From the NCBI GenBank assembly GCA_016169945.1, contig JADLSH010000147.1:248001-312000 (forward strand): DNA of 64,000 nucleotides, in the 5' to 3' direction. Numbering within the stretch: the first letter of the stretch is position 1; each line of letters opens with the position of its first letter. The position numbers were made by a program, and so were the translations under genes. Of the stretch, positions 42,496-53,082 are shown one piece after another. Under the pieces are notes generated by a model. That model was not told where the DNA came from and ran no database searches. It saw only the letters and a list, made by a program, of their open reading frames with translations. Source of the DNA: Trachythela sp. YZ-2020 (taxonomy: Eukaryota; Cnidaria; Anthozoa; Malacalcyonacea; Clavulariidae).

Positions 42496-43655
42496 CTACT
42501 AGAAATACATGCTTGCAGTAACCCCTCGCCCCAGCTGAACATTGCCAGACATTACATTCCAAAACATTACTATTGCTATTCTTTTTTATCAAAAAATCTG
42601 CCATGCAAAGGTTGTAGGCGAGTCGGATATCTGCGTTCAAAACAAATTTTTGGCATAGAAAACAGAATTGGATCCTTGGCTCACACCCCTCTTCACGACG
42701 CAATAAAAGGCTATCGCCAAATGAAATGTTTTACTTGACGTAATCACTGTGGCTTCCTTCATTTTAAATGTACCATTACAATTTTGATCATTACTCTAAT
42801 AGTTTGGAAAGAAGAGTGGAAGGAAACAATAATATTTTGGGAAATATATTTTGAAAGAATAAAAAATGGAAATTTAATTTTGTTTCAAGAAGAGGAAGCA
42901 CAGTAGCCATGGCAACACGATAAAATAAACTTTTCTGGAGTACAAAACAGCTAAACAGGTTACAAAAACTACAAAAATAATTAAAATATTAGTTGCTTTA
43001 GCCACACAAATCTGAGATATATGGTGTAGGTATGTTCTTATGCATTCTATAAGCTTCAAATTAATGTTTAAATGCAACCTTCCGTTTACTAAAACGTTGC
43101 CAAAAGTTTATAAAACTAAACTGCCTTTTACTTATAAATTAGTTTTTGAAATGAAATCAGTTGAAAATATACAAATTCTCTCGTGTGAAACGATTTTGCT
43201 TTCCTTTTAAGTTGGAACTTTTTGATAGCATAAAATATAGGATATTTTAATTGGAAAGAAATGAAAATCTATGTAAATAAAACAACATTCTTACGGCTAT
43301 ATTAAAATACATCAACAATTTAATATAAGAAACTTGCCATATTTTTTCGACCATCTATCTCTATTTATCCTTTTTTATAAAGTATAAACGATAAATTTGT
43401 TCCGCAGCTTTTCCTGAAGTCCCAAAAAGGATCTTATAATTCAGACTTACTGATATGACTTACTCATGTTTTTTTAATTCGCTCATTCCACTCCTAACAA
43501 AGATTTATAGTGAGATGCCACCCATCACACCCGTCACACCCATGCGCCCGCAAAACTTGATGAACTTTGGATTTCCCATTGCTTTCCTTTTTTCCCGGGT
43601 GTAAATATCCGAGCGGAATTATTACCCTCGCACGGCGCTTCGCGCCGGCTCGGGG
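42496..43655 (-). mobile_element. Non-autonomous Helitron-like repeat, copy 1 (1.16 kb)
   Basis: On the minus strand the element begins ATCCCCGAGCCGGCG with a GC-rich hairpin (GGCGCGAAGCGCC) and ends GCATGTATTTCTAG followed by T. The surrounding LINE frame resumes with no duplicated target (FEIG before, VYPYLTYG after). TC-type start, CTAG end, and no target duplication fit Helitrons. The same 1.1 kb sequence occurs at 51844-53070, with about 90% similarity by eye and small indels. Confidence 0.65.
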
Positions 43656-45894
43656 ATAATATACCAATTTCAAAGTATACCAATTTCAAAGTGTCTTTGT
43701 TTGTAAAATGTCTTAATTTTTCAATCAGACCAGCAGATTTAGTTATGTTTTTCAGAACTGAGCTAATATGGTTCTTCCATGTCAAATCTTGATCAATTAT
43801 TAGACCCAAGAACTTTACATAAGGTGCTTGTTTAATAATATTATTATTTATTTTTAAAGTGATTTCTTTATCCAAAGACTTATTTTTTTATTTAAAGATA
43901 ACAAATTTTGTTTTGGATGTGTTGATTGATAATTCATTGGCATTTAGCCGTTCCACTCTCTTATTCATTTCATTTTGTATAGTACTAGATAACGTTTTCA
44001 AGCACGAATTCGAATTTGTATTTGTATCATCGGCAAATAAAACAAAAGAAAGAATATTACTACAATTTTCAATATCATTTATGTAGGCCTATATTAGAAA
44101 TAATAGTGGTCCGAGAATTGAACATTGTGGGACTCCAGTTGTAACATTCATTTCAGTTGACCTATGTTGCTTATATTTGACAATTTGAATTCTTTCCTGC
44201 AAATAATTTATAAACCACTGTAGACCTATTCCTCTGATTCCATGGTGTTCAAGTTTTTTTATAAGAATTTCGTGATTCACTGTGTCAAAGGCTTTAGAAA
44301 GATCAAGGAAAATACCTCTTGTATATATTGACCTTCATCTATTGCCTTCGATGTCTTATCGACTAGCTCAAGAATGACATGGTCAGTTGATCTGTTCTTT
44401 CTAAAACAAAATTGATGTTCTGAATGTATTTGATGTTTCTCAATATAGTTATGTAGTCGTTTGTACATAAGTTTTTCAAGTAATTTAGAAAAGCAAGTTA
44501 ATACCGTTATCAATTTTCTGGGGATTTGTAACATTGTTATTTGAATTCGTCTGCAAAAAAGTATCAGGTAGATTTGTTCTAGTTTTAGTTCTGTTTAGAA
44601 CTTCGTTGATAGTTTGCCATGTCTTTTTGATATCATATCTGTACTCAAAATATTGTTTTTCATAATAGGCCTTTTTGCAGTTTTTATAACATGATTCAGT
44701 TTGTTTTTGTATTTTTTATCGGCTGTCCCGATATAGATTCAAAGACACCACTTGTCATCCAGGGACTTTTGGTGTGATCTACAATTTTGTTTTTCATTTT
44801 TACTAAGGGTAAACTTTTATCAATTGCTACCTTCAAATTATTATGAAAGTACTTTTCCCATGATATACTTTTTACAGATACTATAAACGAGTCAAGACTA
44901 TTTTTTATTATTATTCTTTGATAATGTGAATTTCCTGTTTTGGGTTCATTTTTATTTGTGGATAAACAAGCTATATGAAATATACGGAGATGATCAGAAA
45001 TATCTGAGAAACTTACTCCGTTTACGCTAGATTCTATCTGTTCAAGATCGTTTGTAAAGATGTTATTCATTTAAAGTAGTTGTATGCTGGGTAATTCTAG
45101 TTGGTCTATTTGTAAGTAGAAAAAATGATGAGGTGAAAAGTCGCTCTAAAAATCTATTAGAATATTCACAATCATCAGATTTTAAAAGATCAATGTTAAA
45201 ATCCCCTGTCAAATAAGTTGTTGTTTTTGTTTTGTCAACTTTAGTTAGTATTGTATTTAGCTTATTTTCAAACATTTCAAAATTACCACTTGGTGGTCTA
45301 TAGATAGACCAAGGATAATATTTTTACCAGTTGTTGAGATAGTTTCAATGAAAAGTGTTTCAATTATTCCATCTTCGTTTATATTTAGGTCAGTTCGCAG
45401 TTTGTAGTTTAAATTATTTGAGATAAAAAATCCAACTCCGCCGCCTTTTTTATTTGCCCTGTTTGAACAAACAAAATCAAAGTTACTAAGATTGAAATTT
45501 TCACTATTTTTGTCATTAAGCCAAGTTTCAGTTATTATAGAAAAGGGTTGCTTTAAAGTATTTAATAGATTTCCAAACGAGTCAAACTTATTTCCTATGC
45601 TTCTTATATTAAGGTTTAGTATTAATAGTTTTTTGCTGTTAGTGTTAGTTACAGCAAAGCCGCTTGGTAGGTAATAATTGCATGTTAAACAATCAAGATT
45701 TTCCGGCATATCATTTTCAAAATGTCGAGCGTTAGTAATGTTGTTATCAAAGCCTAAAGGATTAAACTTGAGTTGTGTTAGTCTATCCATAACCTCATCG
45801 CTTGGAAGTCGATTGAAATCGCCAAAAATAAAATGGAATTCTAAATCATCAATTGAATAAAAAGGAAGCGAACACTTAAGCACGTGTTGCATAT

Positions 45895-47500
45895 ATCATG
45901 AATTTCCGTTTGTTGACATGTGAGAGGTAATTTTATACATACGGTGCGAGCATGAAACCATCCCCCGAATGTGTGACACTTAATGATTTTTTTTATTTTT
46001 ACTTATTTTAAGAGAACAGGTAGAACATATTTTCTTATCTAAACTTAGATTGGTCATATCTCGTTATGTATATATGATTAAAAGTGAAAAATAACTCTAA
46101 GAATACTATGTACGCCCTACTTAAGTATTTTACTCTCTCTAACGCCAGACTATTTACTCTGTCTAATACCAGTGGGTTTTGCTCGTCAGTAGTAGGGTAC
46201 TGCCAGTTAATGTTGAAGATATGGTACAGTCTGTGCATGTCAATGTGTATATTGGAGTCTTCGGCTCATAAATACGAACAGTAGGTTATTTGTTCTTGCA
46301 AAGCCAGATTGTGCTACTTTAATCATAAATGTCAGCAACTTCTTTATATAGTTCATTATTTGGAAAAAAAAAGGTAAATAATACAGCTGACATGTACAAA
46401 TGGATTGCATCACATTTTAAATCCCACGTTTAGTGCATAAGGTACAGGATACGACATACTTTTGGTCAAATGCCACAGGTCAAAAAGTAGCGGGTTATTT
46501 CAGGCAGCTTTTCTCTCATGTGTTTGGCAATGGATGAATGGCGATCAGAAACAAAATTTCTCACACTCAAATAATTTTCCGATATACTATCCATTGATCT
46601 AGTGAATCCCATATATTCCATTGCAGAAATGCTACGAAGCTGGTATTACCAGCTTCATTTCTCTAAATGAACAAAAATTACAAATATATATGTCAAGCTA
46701 TGGTTCATTAAATTAATAAAGGATGGTAAATTAATAAAGGATGGTACCTAGTGCAAAGAAACATTTTCACATTAAGAATGTTTCACGACATTCATTTCAC
46801 AACCTTTAGAATGAACTGCATTCCCAAATAACATGTATATCAAAACATACATGTATTTTGGGTCTGATCATATACCAATCACACGAAAAAATGCGTAGTG
46901 GTACACTTAAACAATTAAATTGGACTTGAATTTGGGTTACTGTAAATCATTACTGTTCAAGCAACCATTAATACATCTTGAATTTTGAAAAGGTAAAAGA
47001 ATAAAGTAGGCATATTTTGTAGCCGCATCAGGTCACCAATTTAGATAGATAGTAGAGAAATGTAGCATGACGCACCAGGTCACCAATTTAGATAGATAGC
47101 TATAAGAAATGTACATTTTAGGTTGACGAAATATTTAAACGTTTTTTATAACTAAGGAAATTTTGTAAATATAATAATTTACGGGTATTTTAAGATTAGT
47201 AGAACCTTTAAGATCTTTATAGAGTAAATTACCTATGTAATAAGTCACGCAATTCAGTTCCTACTGTCATGTGATCTTAATTTTAATAAATAAATAAATC
47301 AATCGATAGATAATATTATTTATTCAGGAGAAACCAACATCACATATTGTGTTTTTCAGAAGGTCCCTGAGAAAATATTGAAATACAAAAGTCTATACTA
47401 TAAAGTAGTAGCTAATAAGCATGCAGGATATATTACGTATATATACATGAAAAACAATACAAAAAATAGAACTAAGTCTAAGATAATTATATATTACAAG
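45895..47500. other. No recognisable gene (1.6 kb)
   Basis: AT-rich, with short direct repeats (CAGGTCACCAATTTAGATAG at 47030 and 47069; AATTAATAAAGGATGG tandem near 46715). No coding signal. Confidence 0.5.
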
Positions 47501-47518
47501 GAAGAGCAAGTTTCAAAG

Positions 47519-47735
47519 TGAGTTTCATTAAATCATGGATATGAAGTTCTAAAAACTATATTTCGAAAACTAGCTAATTGAGGAATTGACTTAATGTTAT
47601 AATCCAAAGCGTTGTACTCCTTACCAGCCTGATACAACAGTTTCTGCTTTCCCCAATTGGTCTTTGGTTTTCTAAGATATATTTCGTCTCTTTGTCTGGT
47701 GTTATACAAATGGTTAGTTTTAGGTAGATTAAAAT
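47519..47735 (-). mobile_element. LINE C-terminal fragment, minus strand
   Basis: The minus strand reads HLYNTRQRDEIYLRKPKTNW, GKQKLLYQAGKEYNALDYNI and SIPQLASFRN, the order of the CR1/L2 tail (HNYNTR, G-x-x-x-WN, FK). About 70 codons are free of stops. No other part of the element is nearby. Confidence 0.75.
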
Positions 47736-48229
47736 TAAACTATGTTAGGTTATAACTAAAGGTACCATACCTGCACTAAACTAAACTAAAATCGACCATT
47801 GCATTTAACGGTTCATCACAACAAAAATGCTGTAGACAAAATATTTCGCACTGTCTCCCATACTCTCATGACGTCCATCCCATGCTAAAACAATTTCATT
47901 CATATCCTTTTAATTTGGATTGCCTTGAAGTTTTATAACTATTCCAACATATGGATAGTTGGAAACACTTGGTCTGATAAAACAAAAAAATACCATGATA
48001 AGGAAAATGTAAGAAAACTATTTCAGAGCAATGCTACAGTCCCTGACTGGCTAATTGGTGTTTGCCAATATGTATGTCTAACAGGGAATCTTTGCCACTA
48101 ACACTTAGATTAATTCACCAATTAACAAGACCATTCCTTTGACAAGTAAAATCGCCTGGCGTTAGACAGAGTAAAATAACAAAGTATAGGGCACAACAAC
48201 AATTGTTAAACAATTAATGTGCAAGACCA

Positions 48230-48615
48230 TTCCCTTGACATGCAAGTAAAATCGTCTGGTATTAGACAGAGTATGAGGACAGAGATATGCATCCCAAACC
48301 CATGTGCTCAAATATTCTCAGAAACTTGCTTGCAGATCCACCTCCACTTAGCAAATGACATTAGTAAGTTGCCTGCTGGAACAGTGGAGTTGGGCATTCT
48401 GATTCTTGGTTGGCTTGTCCACATATTGTTGCGCTTCTAACATTTGCTATGGTTGTAGGTTGTCTGAAGTTGTACCATTGTTCTAAATTTTGTTTCTTCA
48501 ACTAGAACACCTCGCATCTTACAGGTTGGACAAATGTTAAACAATTCCATGAGTCGTGAAAGGAAGACAACAAGCTTTGGTTCCTTCATCAAATTCTCAT
48601 CTTTAAAATAGACTC
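48230..48615 (-). pseudogene. THAP/Kolobok-like transposase, Cys-rich exon
   Basis: After a strong acceptor (TTCTATTTTTCTAG, ending at 48616) the minus strand reads VYFKDENLMKEPKLVVFLSR, LFNICPTCKMRGVLVEETKF, TMVQLQTTYNH, then CNNMWTSQPRIRM and VPAGNLLMSFA. After one frameshift it continues GGGSASKFLRIFEHMGLGC. The CPxCK...W-x-SQP...AGN...KFLR-x-x-HMG pattern is a conserved core of a THAP-type transposase family that I recall from cnidarians. It follows the THAP and acidic exons at 49.7 and 49.0 kb on the same strand with correct splice signals. Confidence 0.6.
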
Positions 48616-48914
48616 TAGAAAAATAGAATGGGACTGCATATAGCACAATAAATCATACAATAGGCAAAATGTGTTTAAAAATGTTTATACCCAAAAACGT
48701 CCGCCTGTATTTGAATGCAATCACGTGGTGTTGGACAGAATATAATAGGACGACAATGTATATCCGGGCAGATTGTGGCATATTAAATTATATATGTAGT
48801 ATAGCAATGAAAAGTAGTGACGCATAATTTGTTTCAACAAAACAGTTGGAAATATGTACTTACCTTTACTAGACGAACATCATCAAAATGGCATAAAGTG
48901 TAAGCCATACATAC

Positions 48915-49129
48915 CTTTTCCTAATTGTATCATCTTCTGCTTCTGACTCTGTATCAGTGGCAGTCGATCGCTCTTCCATTAATGGTTCTTCCTCTGATGG
49001 TGTGGATGGCTCTGATGTAAAAAGTTCGGCTTCATAATTATCAACCTCATCATCATCACTTTCAATATCATCAGGGATATGGCTCAGCTCCTCATCACTA
49101 TTATGACTTAATGAATTATCACTATCTAC
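48915..49129 (-). CDS. THAP/Kolobok-like transposase, acidic linker exon
   Basis: Bounded on the minus strand by an acceptor (TTCATTTTAG) and a donor (GTATGT at 48909-48914), this 215 bp exon is open throughout. It encodes an acidic serine-rich linker (NSDEELSHIPDDIESDDDEV, EEEPLMEERSTATDTESEAE). Acidic linkers between the THAP domain and the catalytic core are common in this class. The intact splice sites are the main evidence. Confidence 0.5.
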
Positions 49130-49606
49130 TAAAATGAAGTAGAAAAATAGATTTATTCAGACTGTGCTCTTTTAAAAGCTAGTTACATAACAATATTCCA
49201 TCCAGCAACATGGTCACATTATAATGACCATAACTTAATTTAATTGAGACTGATAAAAGAGAATCCTCTTTTTCATTTGCCTCAGTTTTGCAGATAAAGT
49301 AGCGTAATTCTGACATCTAGATGGCATTGTCTGAACAGAAGCATTGTTACATTTGTCTTCAATATCAACCTTAAAATGATAATAAGAATACGACATAATA
49401 CGCATATATAATACCTGCAGGCCCTACCTATTTAACCCATTAACCTGCAATACATGGGATATAAAGTAACTTTACTCAGCATTATTTGCATTGTATGGCA
49501 AATACTGCAAACAGAATTATATACTGTACACAGCCATAATCACAGAATTTATCACTATTTTGTTTATATTAACGAAATCATGAACAAAAAAATTGTATAT
49601 ACTCAC

Positions 49607-50010
49607 TATTTCTGGTTCATCAACTTCTACTGACCAGGGTTGCTCACCACTCTCCACTGATGAACTGATGCTTTGAAGGACATACACATATGCCTATCTT
49701 GTCTTGCTTCAAGCGAGGAGCCACAATCAATGGGTTGTCCGCACCGGGAACTTCGTGGAGGCCAATAAAACGGGTCACAAAGTATTCTTCTTTGAAATGC
49801 AATGAGCAAATTTCTGAGGGGATAGATGGTTCCCATTTTTCGCGTTTTCGTCGAACAAAATCAACCCAAGTTTTCCTTCGTTTCTCTGCCTCAGGCCGCG
49901 TATCGTTTGCATATGGAATTCTATGCAGCGCAATTCCTTCGCTTTAATTGGCAAGACTACAAATCTGTGTGGCATCCTTACACCATGAATGTCCAATGAA
50001 AAAGGCATAT
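49607..50010 (-). pseudogene. THAP-type zinc finger exon, one or two frameshifts
   Basis: The minus strand reads (third frame from 50010) CSLAN, a stop codon, then ALHRIPYANDTRPEAEKRRK, WVDFVRRKREKWEP, ICSLHFKEEYFVTRF and LIVAPRLKQDK. ICSLHF is the C-x2-H part of the THAP C2CH zinc site, HRIP and WVDFVR are conserved THAP positions, and the AVPF-type end follows. After a frameshift near 49690 the exon continues YVLQSISSSVESGEQPWSVE to a GTGAGT donor at 49601-49606. The upstream Cys pair is only partly clear. It would bind transposon ends. Confidence 0.7.
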
Positions 50011-50286
50011 TTTTTCAAAAACTCTCGTTTATGCTGGCTTTAACAATGTAACACTTTTGTATTTCTATAAAATAGCTTATTGTTGTCTCGGCGACTTCCC
50101 GATGTGACTGCAACTGATTCTGATTTCTAGAATGAAGGCAACTATTTAGTATTAAACACCAAAACAGCGCAATCTGTTTATATACTTGACATAGTTGTCA
50201 TAGTACATTAGCAAGTTAAAGTACGTTATGTGTTTGTACAATTTTTGCATTGTCACCTATATTTATATATATATATACATATATAC

Positions 50287-50590
50287 ATGCATGTCTGCAG
50301 ATTTGACTATATATGCTCCTTCACTTGTGTTGTTGAGCACTCTGTGAGGTTAATTGGTGGCTATAAGCTATAATGCAAAAGCTCACTTCCCTTGTGGTCG
50401 TTTGAGCACTCTGGCCCCAAGACACTTCACGCATGTCTGGATGCGCATGTGTCTGAGTATTGTAGCCTACCACATGCGCTTGGTGAGGGCAAGAGTATGG
50501 TGTATAAATACGAAGTCACTCGCATCTAGACTGCGTTACAAGCTGCACTGACGAGCCGTTGAACGGCGAAACATGCATGTCTGCAGATTT

Positions 50591-50610
<20 letters not shown>
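50287..50610 (+). mobile_element. Retrozyme (hammerhead-bounded small retroelement), 286 nt monomer
   Basis: The block CATGCATGTCTGCAGATTTG at 50286 is repeated at 50571, so the sequence is a little more than one unit of a 286 bp repeat (50296-50581 between predicted cleavage sites). The 3' repeat carries a full type I hammerhead; the 5' repeat carries only its 3' part. A stem GCGCATGTG / CACATGCGC (near 50443 and 50470) and a TATAAATA box (50503-50510) lie inside. It is flanked by AT dinucleotides. This matches the architecture described for animal retrozymes: non-coding retroelements that make circular RNA and are mobilised by other elements. Confidence 0.85.
50543..50586 (+). ncRNA. Hammerhead ribozyme, type I, intact core (retrozyme)
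   Basis: Stem I CTGCA (50543-50547) pairs with TGCAG (50582-50586). Core CTGACGA lies at 50548-50554 (C at the tolerant position 7). Stem II is GCCGT / ACGGC with loop TGA. GAA is at 50568-50570. Stem III is the self-complementary ACATGCATGT, which leaves a two-base loop in one molecule and favours a dimeric fold. The cleavage triplet is GTC, with cleavage after 50581. Confidence 0.92.
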
Positions 50611-50621
<11 letters not shown>

Positions 50622-50704
50622 CGTGTAGGTTTAGGTCTACGAAACGCAAAGAGTGCTCGACAACATATAGTTAGAGCAAATTATAGATTTTCGCTTACCT
50701 CAAA

Positions 50705-50760
50705 ACTTGTCTGCAACAGGCTGTTTCATCTGTAAAAGAATCATCAGGCAGTTTACAAGT
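50705..50760 (-). ncRNA. Hammerhead-like ribozyme of the Penelope-like element, left arm
   Basis: Identical to the fold at 51318-51373, in the opposite orientation. Stem I is ACTTGT-AAA-CTGC with GCAG-ACAAGT. Core is CTGATGA and GAA. Stem III is ACA / TGT with loop GCC, and the cleavage triplet is GTT. Stem II is weak (TCT / AGA closed by a U-U pair). Confidence 0.65.
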
Positions 50761-50809
50761 ATCGAAAAGAAATGACCGCTTATATGCTTCCTGCCGGGGC
50801 GTGGGAGTG

Positions 50810-51064
50810 TGTGTGGGAGACAATGTGTGCATGCATGGCTTTGTTTGCGTTGTTTACGCGAAATTTGTTACGATGACGACATCGTGAAATTATTTCAGCT
50901 CTTTTGTTGAGTAAACAATCCTTGTTTTTTTCTTTCAAAATACAAAATTTTTCTTCTAAACATAAATTGCATCGTTTTGATCCTCCCGTATACGAAATAG
51001 AATGTTTTACGAAATACGTATTAAAATTGGCAAATTTTAAAAGGATTTCAGTATTAATTGGCAA
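50810..51064 (-). pseudogene. Penelope-like element C-terminus, left arm
   Basis: The minus frame encodes the last ~80 residues of a Penelope-like protein: a Cys pair CNLCLEEKFCIL, then LLNKRAEIISRCRHRNKFRV and a His-rich tail (HAHIVSHTHSHAP). The reverse transcriptase and most of the nuclease domain are missing because the copy is 5'-truncated at the palindrome centre. Confidence 0.75.
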
Positions 51065-51300
51065 ATTTTAAAACATTCTATTTCGTATACGGGAGGATCA
51101 AAACGATGCAATTTATGTTTAGAAGAAAAATTTTGTATTTTGAAAGAAAAAAACAAGGATTGTTTACTCAACAAAAGAGCTGAAATAATTTCACGATGTC
51201 GTCATCGTAACAAATTTCGCGTAAACAACGCAAACAAAGCCATGCATACACACATTGTCTCCCACACACACTCCCACGCCCCGGCAGGAAGCATATAAGC
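51048..51300 (+). pseudogene. Penelope-like element C-terminus, right arm
   Basis: This is the mirror copy of the left arm, in plus orientation, with the same CNLC and CRHRNKF blocks and only a few substitutions (for example THIVSHT versus AHIVSHT). It truncates at a different base from the left copy, which leaves the short asymmetrical loop. Confidence 0.75.
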
Positions 51301-51317
51301 GGTCATTTCTTTTCGAT

Positions 51318-51373
51318 ACTTGTAAACTGCCTGATGATTCTTTTACAGATGAAACAGCCTGTTGCAGACAAGT
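51318..51373 (+). ncRNA. Hammerhead-like ribozyme of the Penelope-like element, right arm
   Basis: ACTTGT (51318-51323) and CTGC (51327-51330) pair with GCAG (51364-51367) and ACAAGT (51368-51373). CTGATGA is at 51331-51337. Stem II TCT / AGA has a U-U mismatch at its base (51338-51350), and GAA is at 51351-51353. Stem III ACA / TGT has a GCC loop, and H17 is T (51363). Minimal type I hammerheads of this kind are known in Penelope-like elements. The poor stem II may reduce activity. Confidence 0.65.
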
Positions 51374-51399
51374 TTTGAGGTAAGCGAAAATATATATAT

Positions 51400-51840
51400 A
51401 TATATATATATACATACTTTATAGATTACTTTTGTTTCAAAGTGTTTTGTTTCATGGGATGTTGAAGACCTGAAGAGCAAATATTATAGTATAGGTTGGC
51501 TTGCCTCAAACACAAAATCTAAAAGGCTTAGTTAGGGTGCACCTATCAGGACAATCTGGCCAACTCACAAAATATATGACGGTTTGGGGGGAGAGGATGG
51601 GTGTGTTTAAGCAAAAGTCACATATATTGTCACACAAGCAGGAGGAAGTATCACATGCAGTGTAATGTGACAGACGAACTGAAATAGAGCAAGACAACGT
51701 TTATGCAAATCCATATTCTATTTGAAAACTATATAATGTATTATGTACCTTCTTGATAAACTCAACAAGCACTTGAATGAGAAACTTGTAAATCTGGTCT
51801 TTTCATAAAAAGATATGCATTCATGTGAAGCTAAAAGTTA
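51400..51840. other. No recognisable gene (0.4 kb)
   Basis: AT microsatellite to about 51412, then unique AT-rich sequence. Nothing recognised. Confidence 0.4.
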
Positions 51841-51843
51841 ACT

Positions 51844-53070
51844 AGAAATACATGCTTGCAGTAACCCTTCGCCCCAGCTGAACATTGCCAGACACTACAT
51901 TCCAAAACATTACTATTACTAAGCTTTTTCATCACAAAATCTGCTATGCAAAGGTTGTAGGCGAGTCGGATATCTGCGTTCAAAATATCTTAGAAAACAG
52001 AATTGGATCCTTGGCTCACACCCCTCTTCATGACACACTCAAAGGCTATCGCCATATGAAATGTTTTACTTGAAGTAACCACTGTGTTTTCCTTCATTTT
52101 AAGTGTGCCATTAAAATTTTGATCATTACTCTAATAGTTTGGAAAGAAGTGTGGAAGGAAACAATATTTTGGGAAATTTATTTTGAAAGAATAAAAGGTG
52201 GAGATTTTGCTTCAAGAAGAGGAAGCACAGTAGCCATGGCAACACGATTAATAATATAAATCTATTTGCTGGAGCCGGTTGTTCAAAAGCCCGTTAACTT
52301 AACCCTGGGTTAGCGGTAACTTTCATACAAGTTTCCCGACATCGGTTATATTAATATGAATACTTTTTTCTACCAACCTTGTACTGGGCGATAGAAGTTT
52401 TTGTTTGTAAAGTCTTGAAATAAACAAACATGTACAAGTATAAAAACCAGAACGGCAGATTAAAATTTAACCCAGGGTTAGCGTAGTTAACTGGCTATTG
52501 AACAACTGGCCCCTGGAGTACAAAACAGTTAAACAGGTTACAAAGACTACAAAAATAATTAAAATATTAGTTGTTTTAGCCATACAAATCTGAGATATAT
52601 GGTGTAGGTATGTTCTTATGCATTCTATAAGCTTAAAATTAATGTTGAAATGCAACCTTCCATTCACTAAAACGTTTCCAAAAGTTCATAAAACTAAACT
52701 GCCTTTTACCGATAAATTAGTTTTTGAAATGAAATCAGATGAAAATATACAAATTCTCTCCTGAAATGATTTTGCTTTCCTTTTAAGTTGTTTTTTATAA
52801 TTCACTCATTCCACCACAGATTAATGATCTAATAATAGACTCTTTAATCTGTGATCCACTCCTAACAATCCACCACACTCAAAGATCAGTGAGATGACCA
52901 CCCATCACACCCATGAAACATAGCCATGCGCCCGCAAAACTTGATGAACTTTGGATTTCCCATTACTTTCCTTTTTCCCGGGTGTAATAAATAGCCGAGC
53001 GGAATTAGTACCCTCTCCCCGGGCTATCGCCCGGAACGGCGCTTCCCGCCGTTGGCCCGGGGATTATTGT
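51844..53070 (-). mobile_element. Non-autonomous Helitron-like repeat, copy 2
   Basis: Collinear with 42496-43655. It starts (plus view) CTAGAAATACATGCTTGCAG and ends in the hairpin-rich sequence CCCGGGTGTAATAA...GGCCCGGGGATTATT. This copy carries an extra ~250 bp block (about 52250-52510: GCCCGTTAACTTAACCCTGGG...GGTTAGCGTAGTTAACTGGC, itself with inverted ends), so a further small element is inserted in it. In the minus sense it also ends CTAG followed by T. Confidence 0.65.
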
Positions 53071-53082
53071 AATAACAATAGG

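Larger units (their letters stand above)
41290..45892 (-). mobile_element. LINE (L2/CR1-like), minus strand, split by two nested insertions
   Basis: Read from 45892 downward. The endonuclease starts at 45257-45892 (LLILNLNIRSIGNKFDSF, FSIITETWLND, GGGVGFFISNNL) and continues at 45063-45275 (TYLTGDFNIDLLKSDD, the GDFN block) and 44696-45070 (SDISDHLRIFHI, linker). RT occupies 44277-44534 (KLLEKLMYKRLHNYI, FRKNRSTDHVI) and 44089-44280 (GVPQCSILGPLLFLI). The YADD area (FADD-TNT) is readable in reverse at about 44028. The thumb is at 43660-43875 (FLGLIIDQDLTWKNHI, LKLVYFEIG). Here a Helitron-like repeat interrupts (42496-43655). LINE resumes as VYPYLTYGNLILGNTYP (about 42440-42490), is interrupted again by a hAT MITE, and ends with LLNVQKKIVRII and NYNTRNS...LWNFL (41408-41805). 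Frameshifted and inactive. Confidence 0.85.
50687..51391. repeat. Near-perfect palindrome: two head-to-head Penelope-like 3' ends
   Basis: Left arm 50687-51009 and right arm 51069-51391 (323 bp each) are reverse complements with few mismatches and no net length change. The loop is 59 bp. Each arm encodes, outward from the centre, SISYTGGSKRCNLCLEEKF, LLNKRAEIISRCRHRNKF and a short tail, then a 3' UTR with a hammerhead-like fold. CNLC...LNKR-x-E...CRHRNKF is the C-terminal end of cnidarian Penelope-like element proteins near the GIY-YIG region. Inverted 5'-truncated pairs are a known Penelope habit. Confidence 0.85.

Noticed and set aside
42335..42738. Small ORFs in the Helitron-like repeats (also 51885-52073)
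   Set aside because: Different frames are open in the two copies and both carry indels; no consistent protein.
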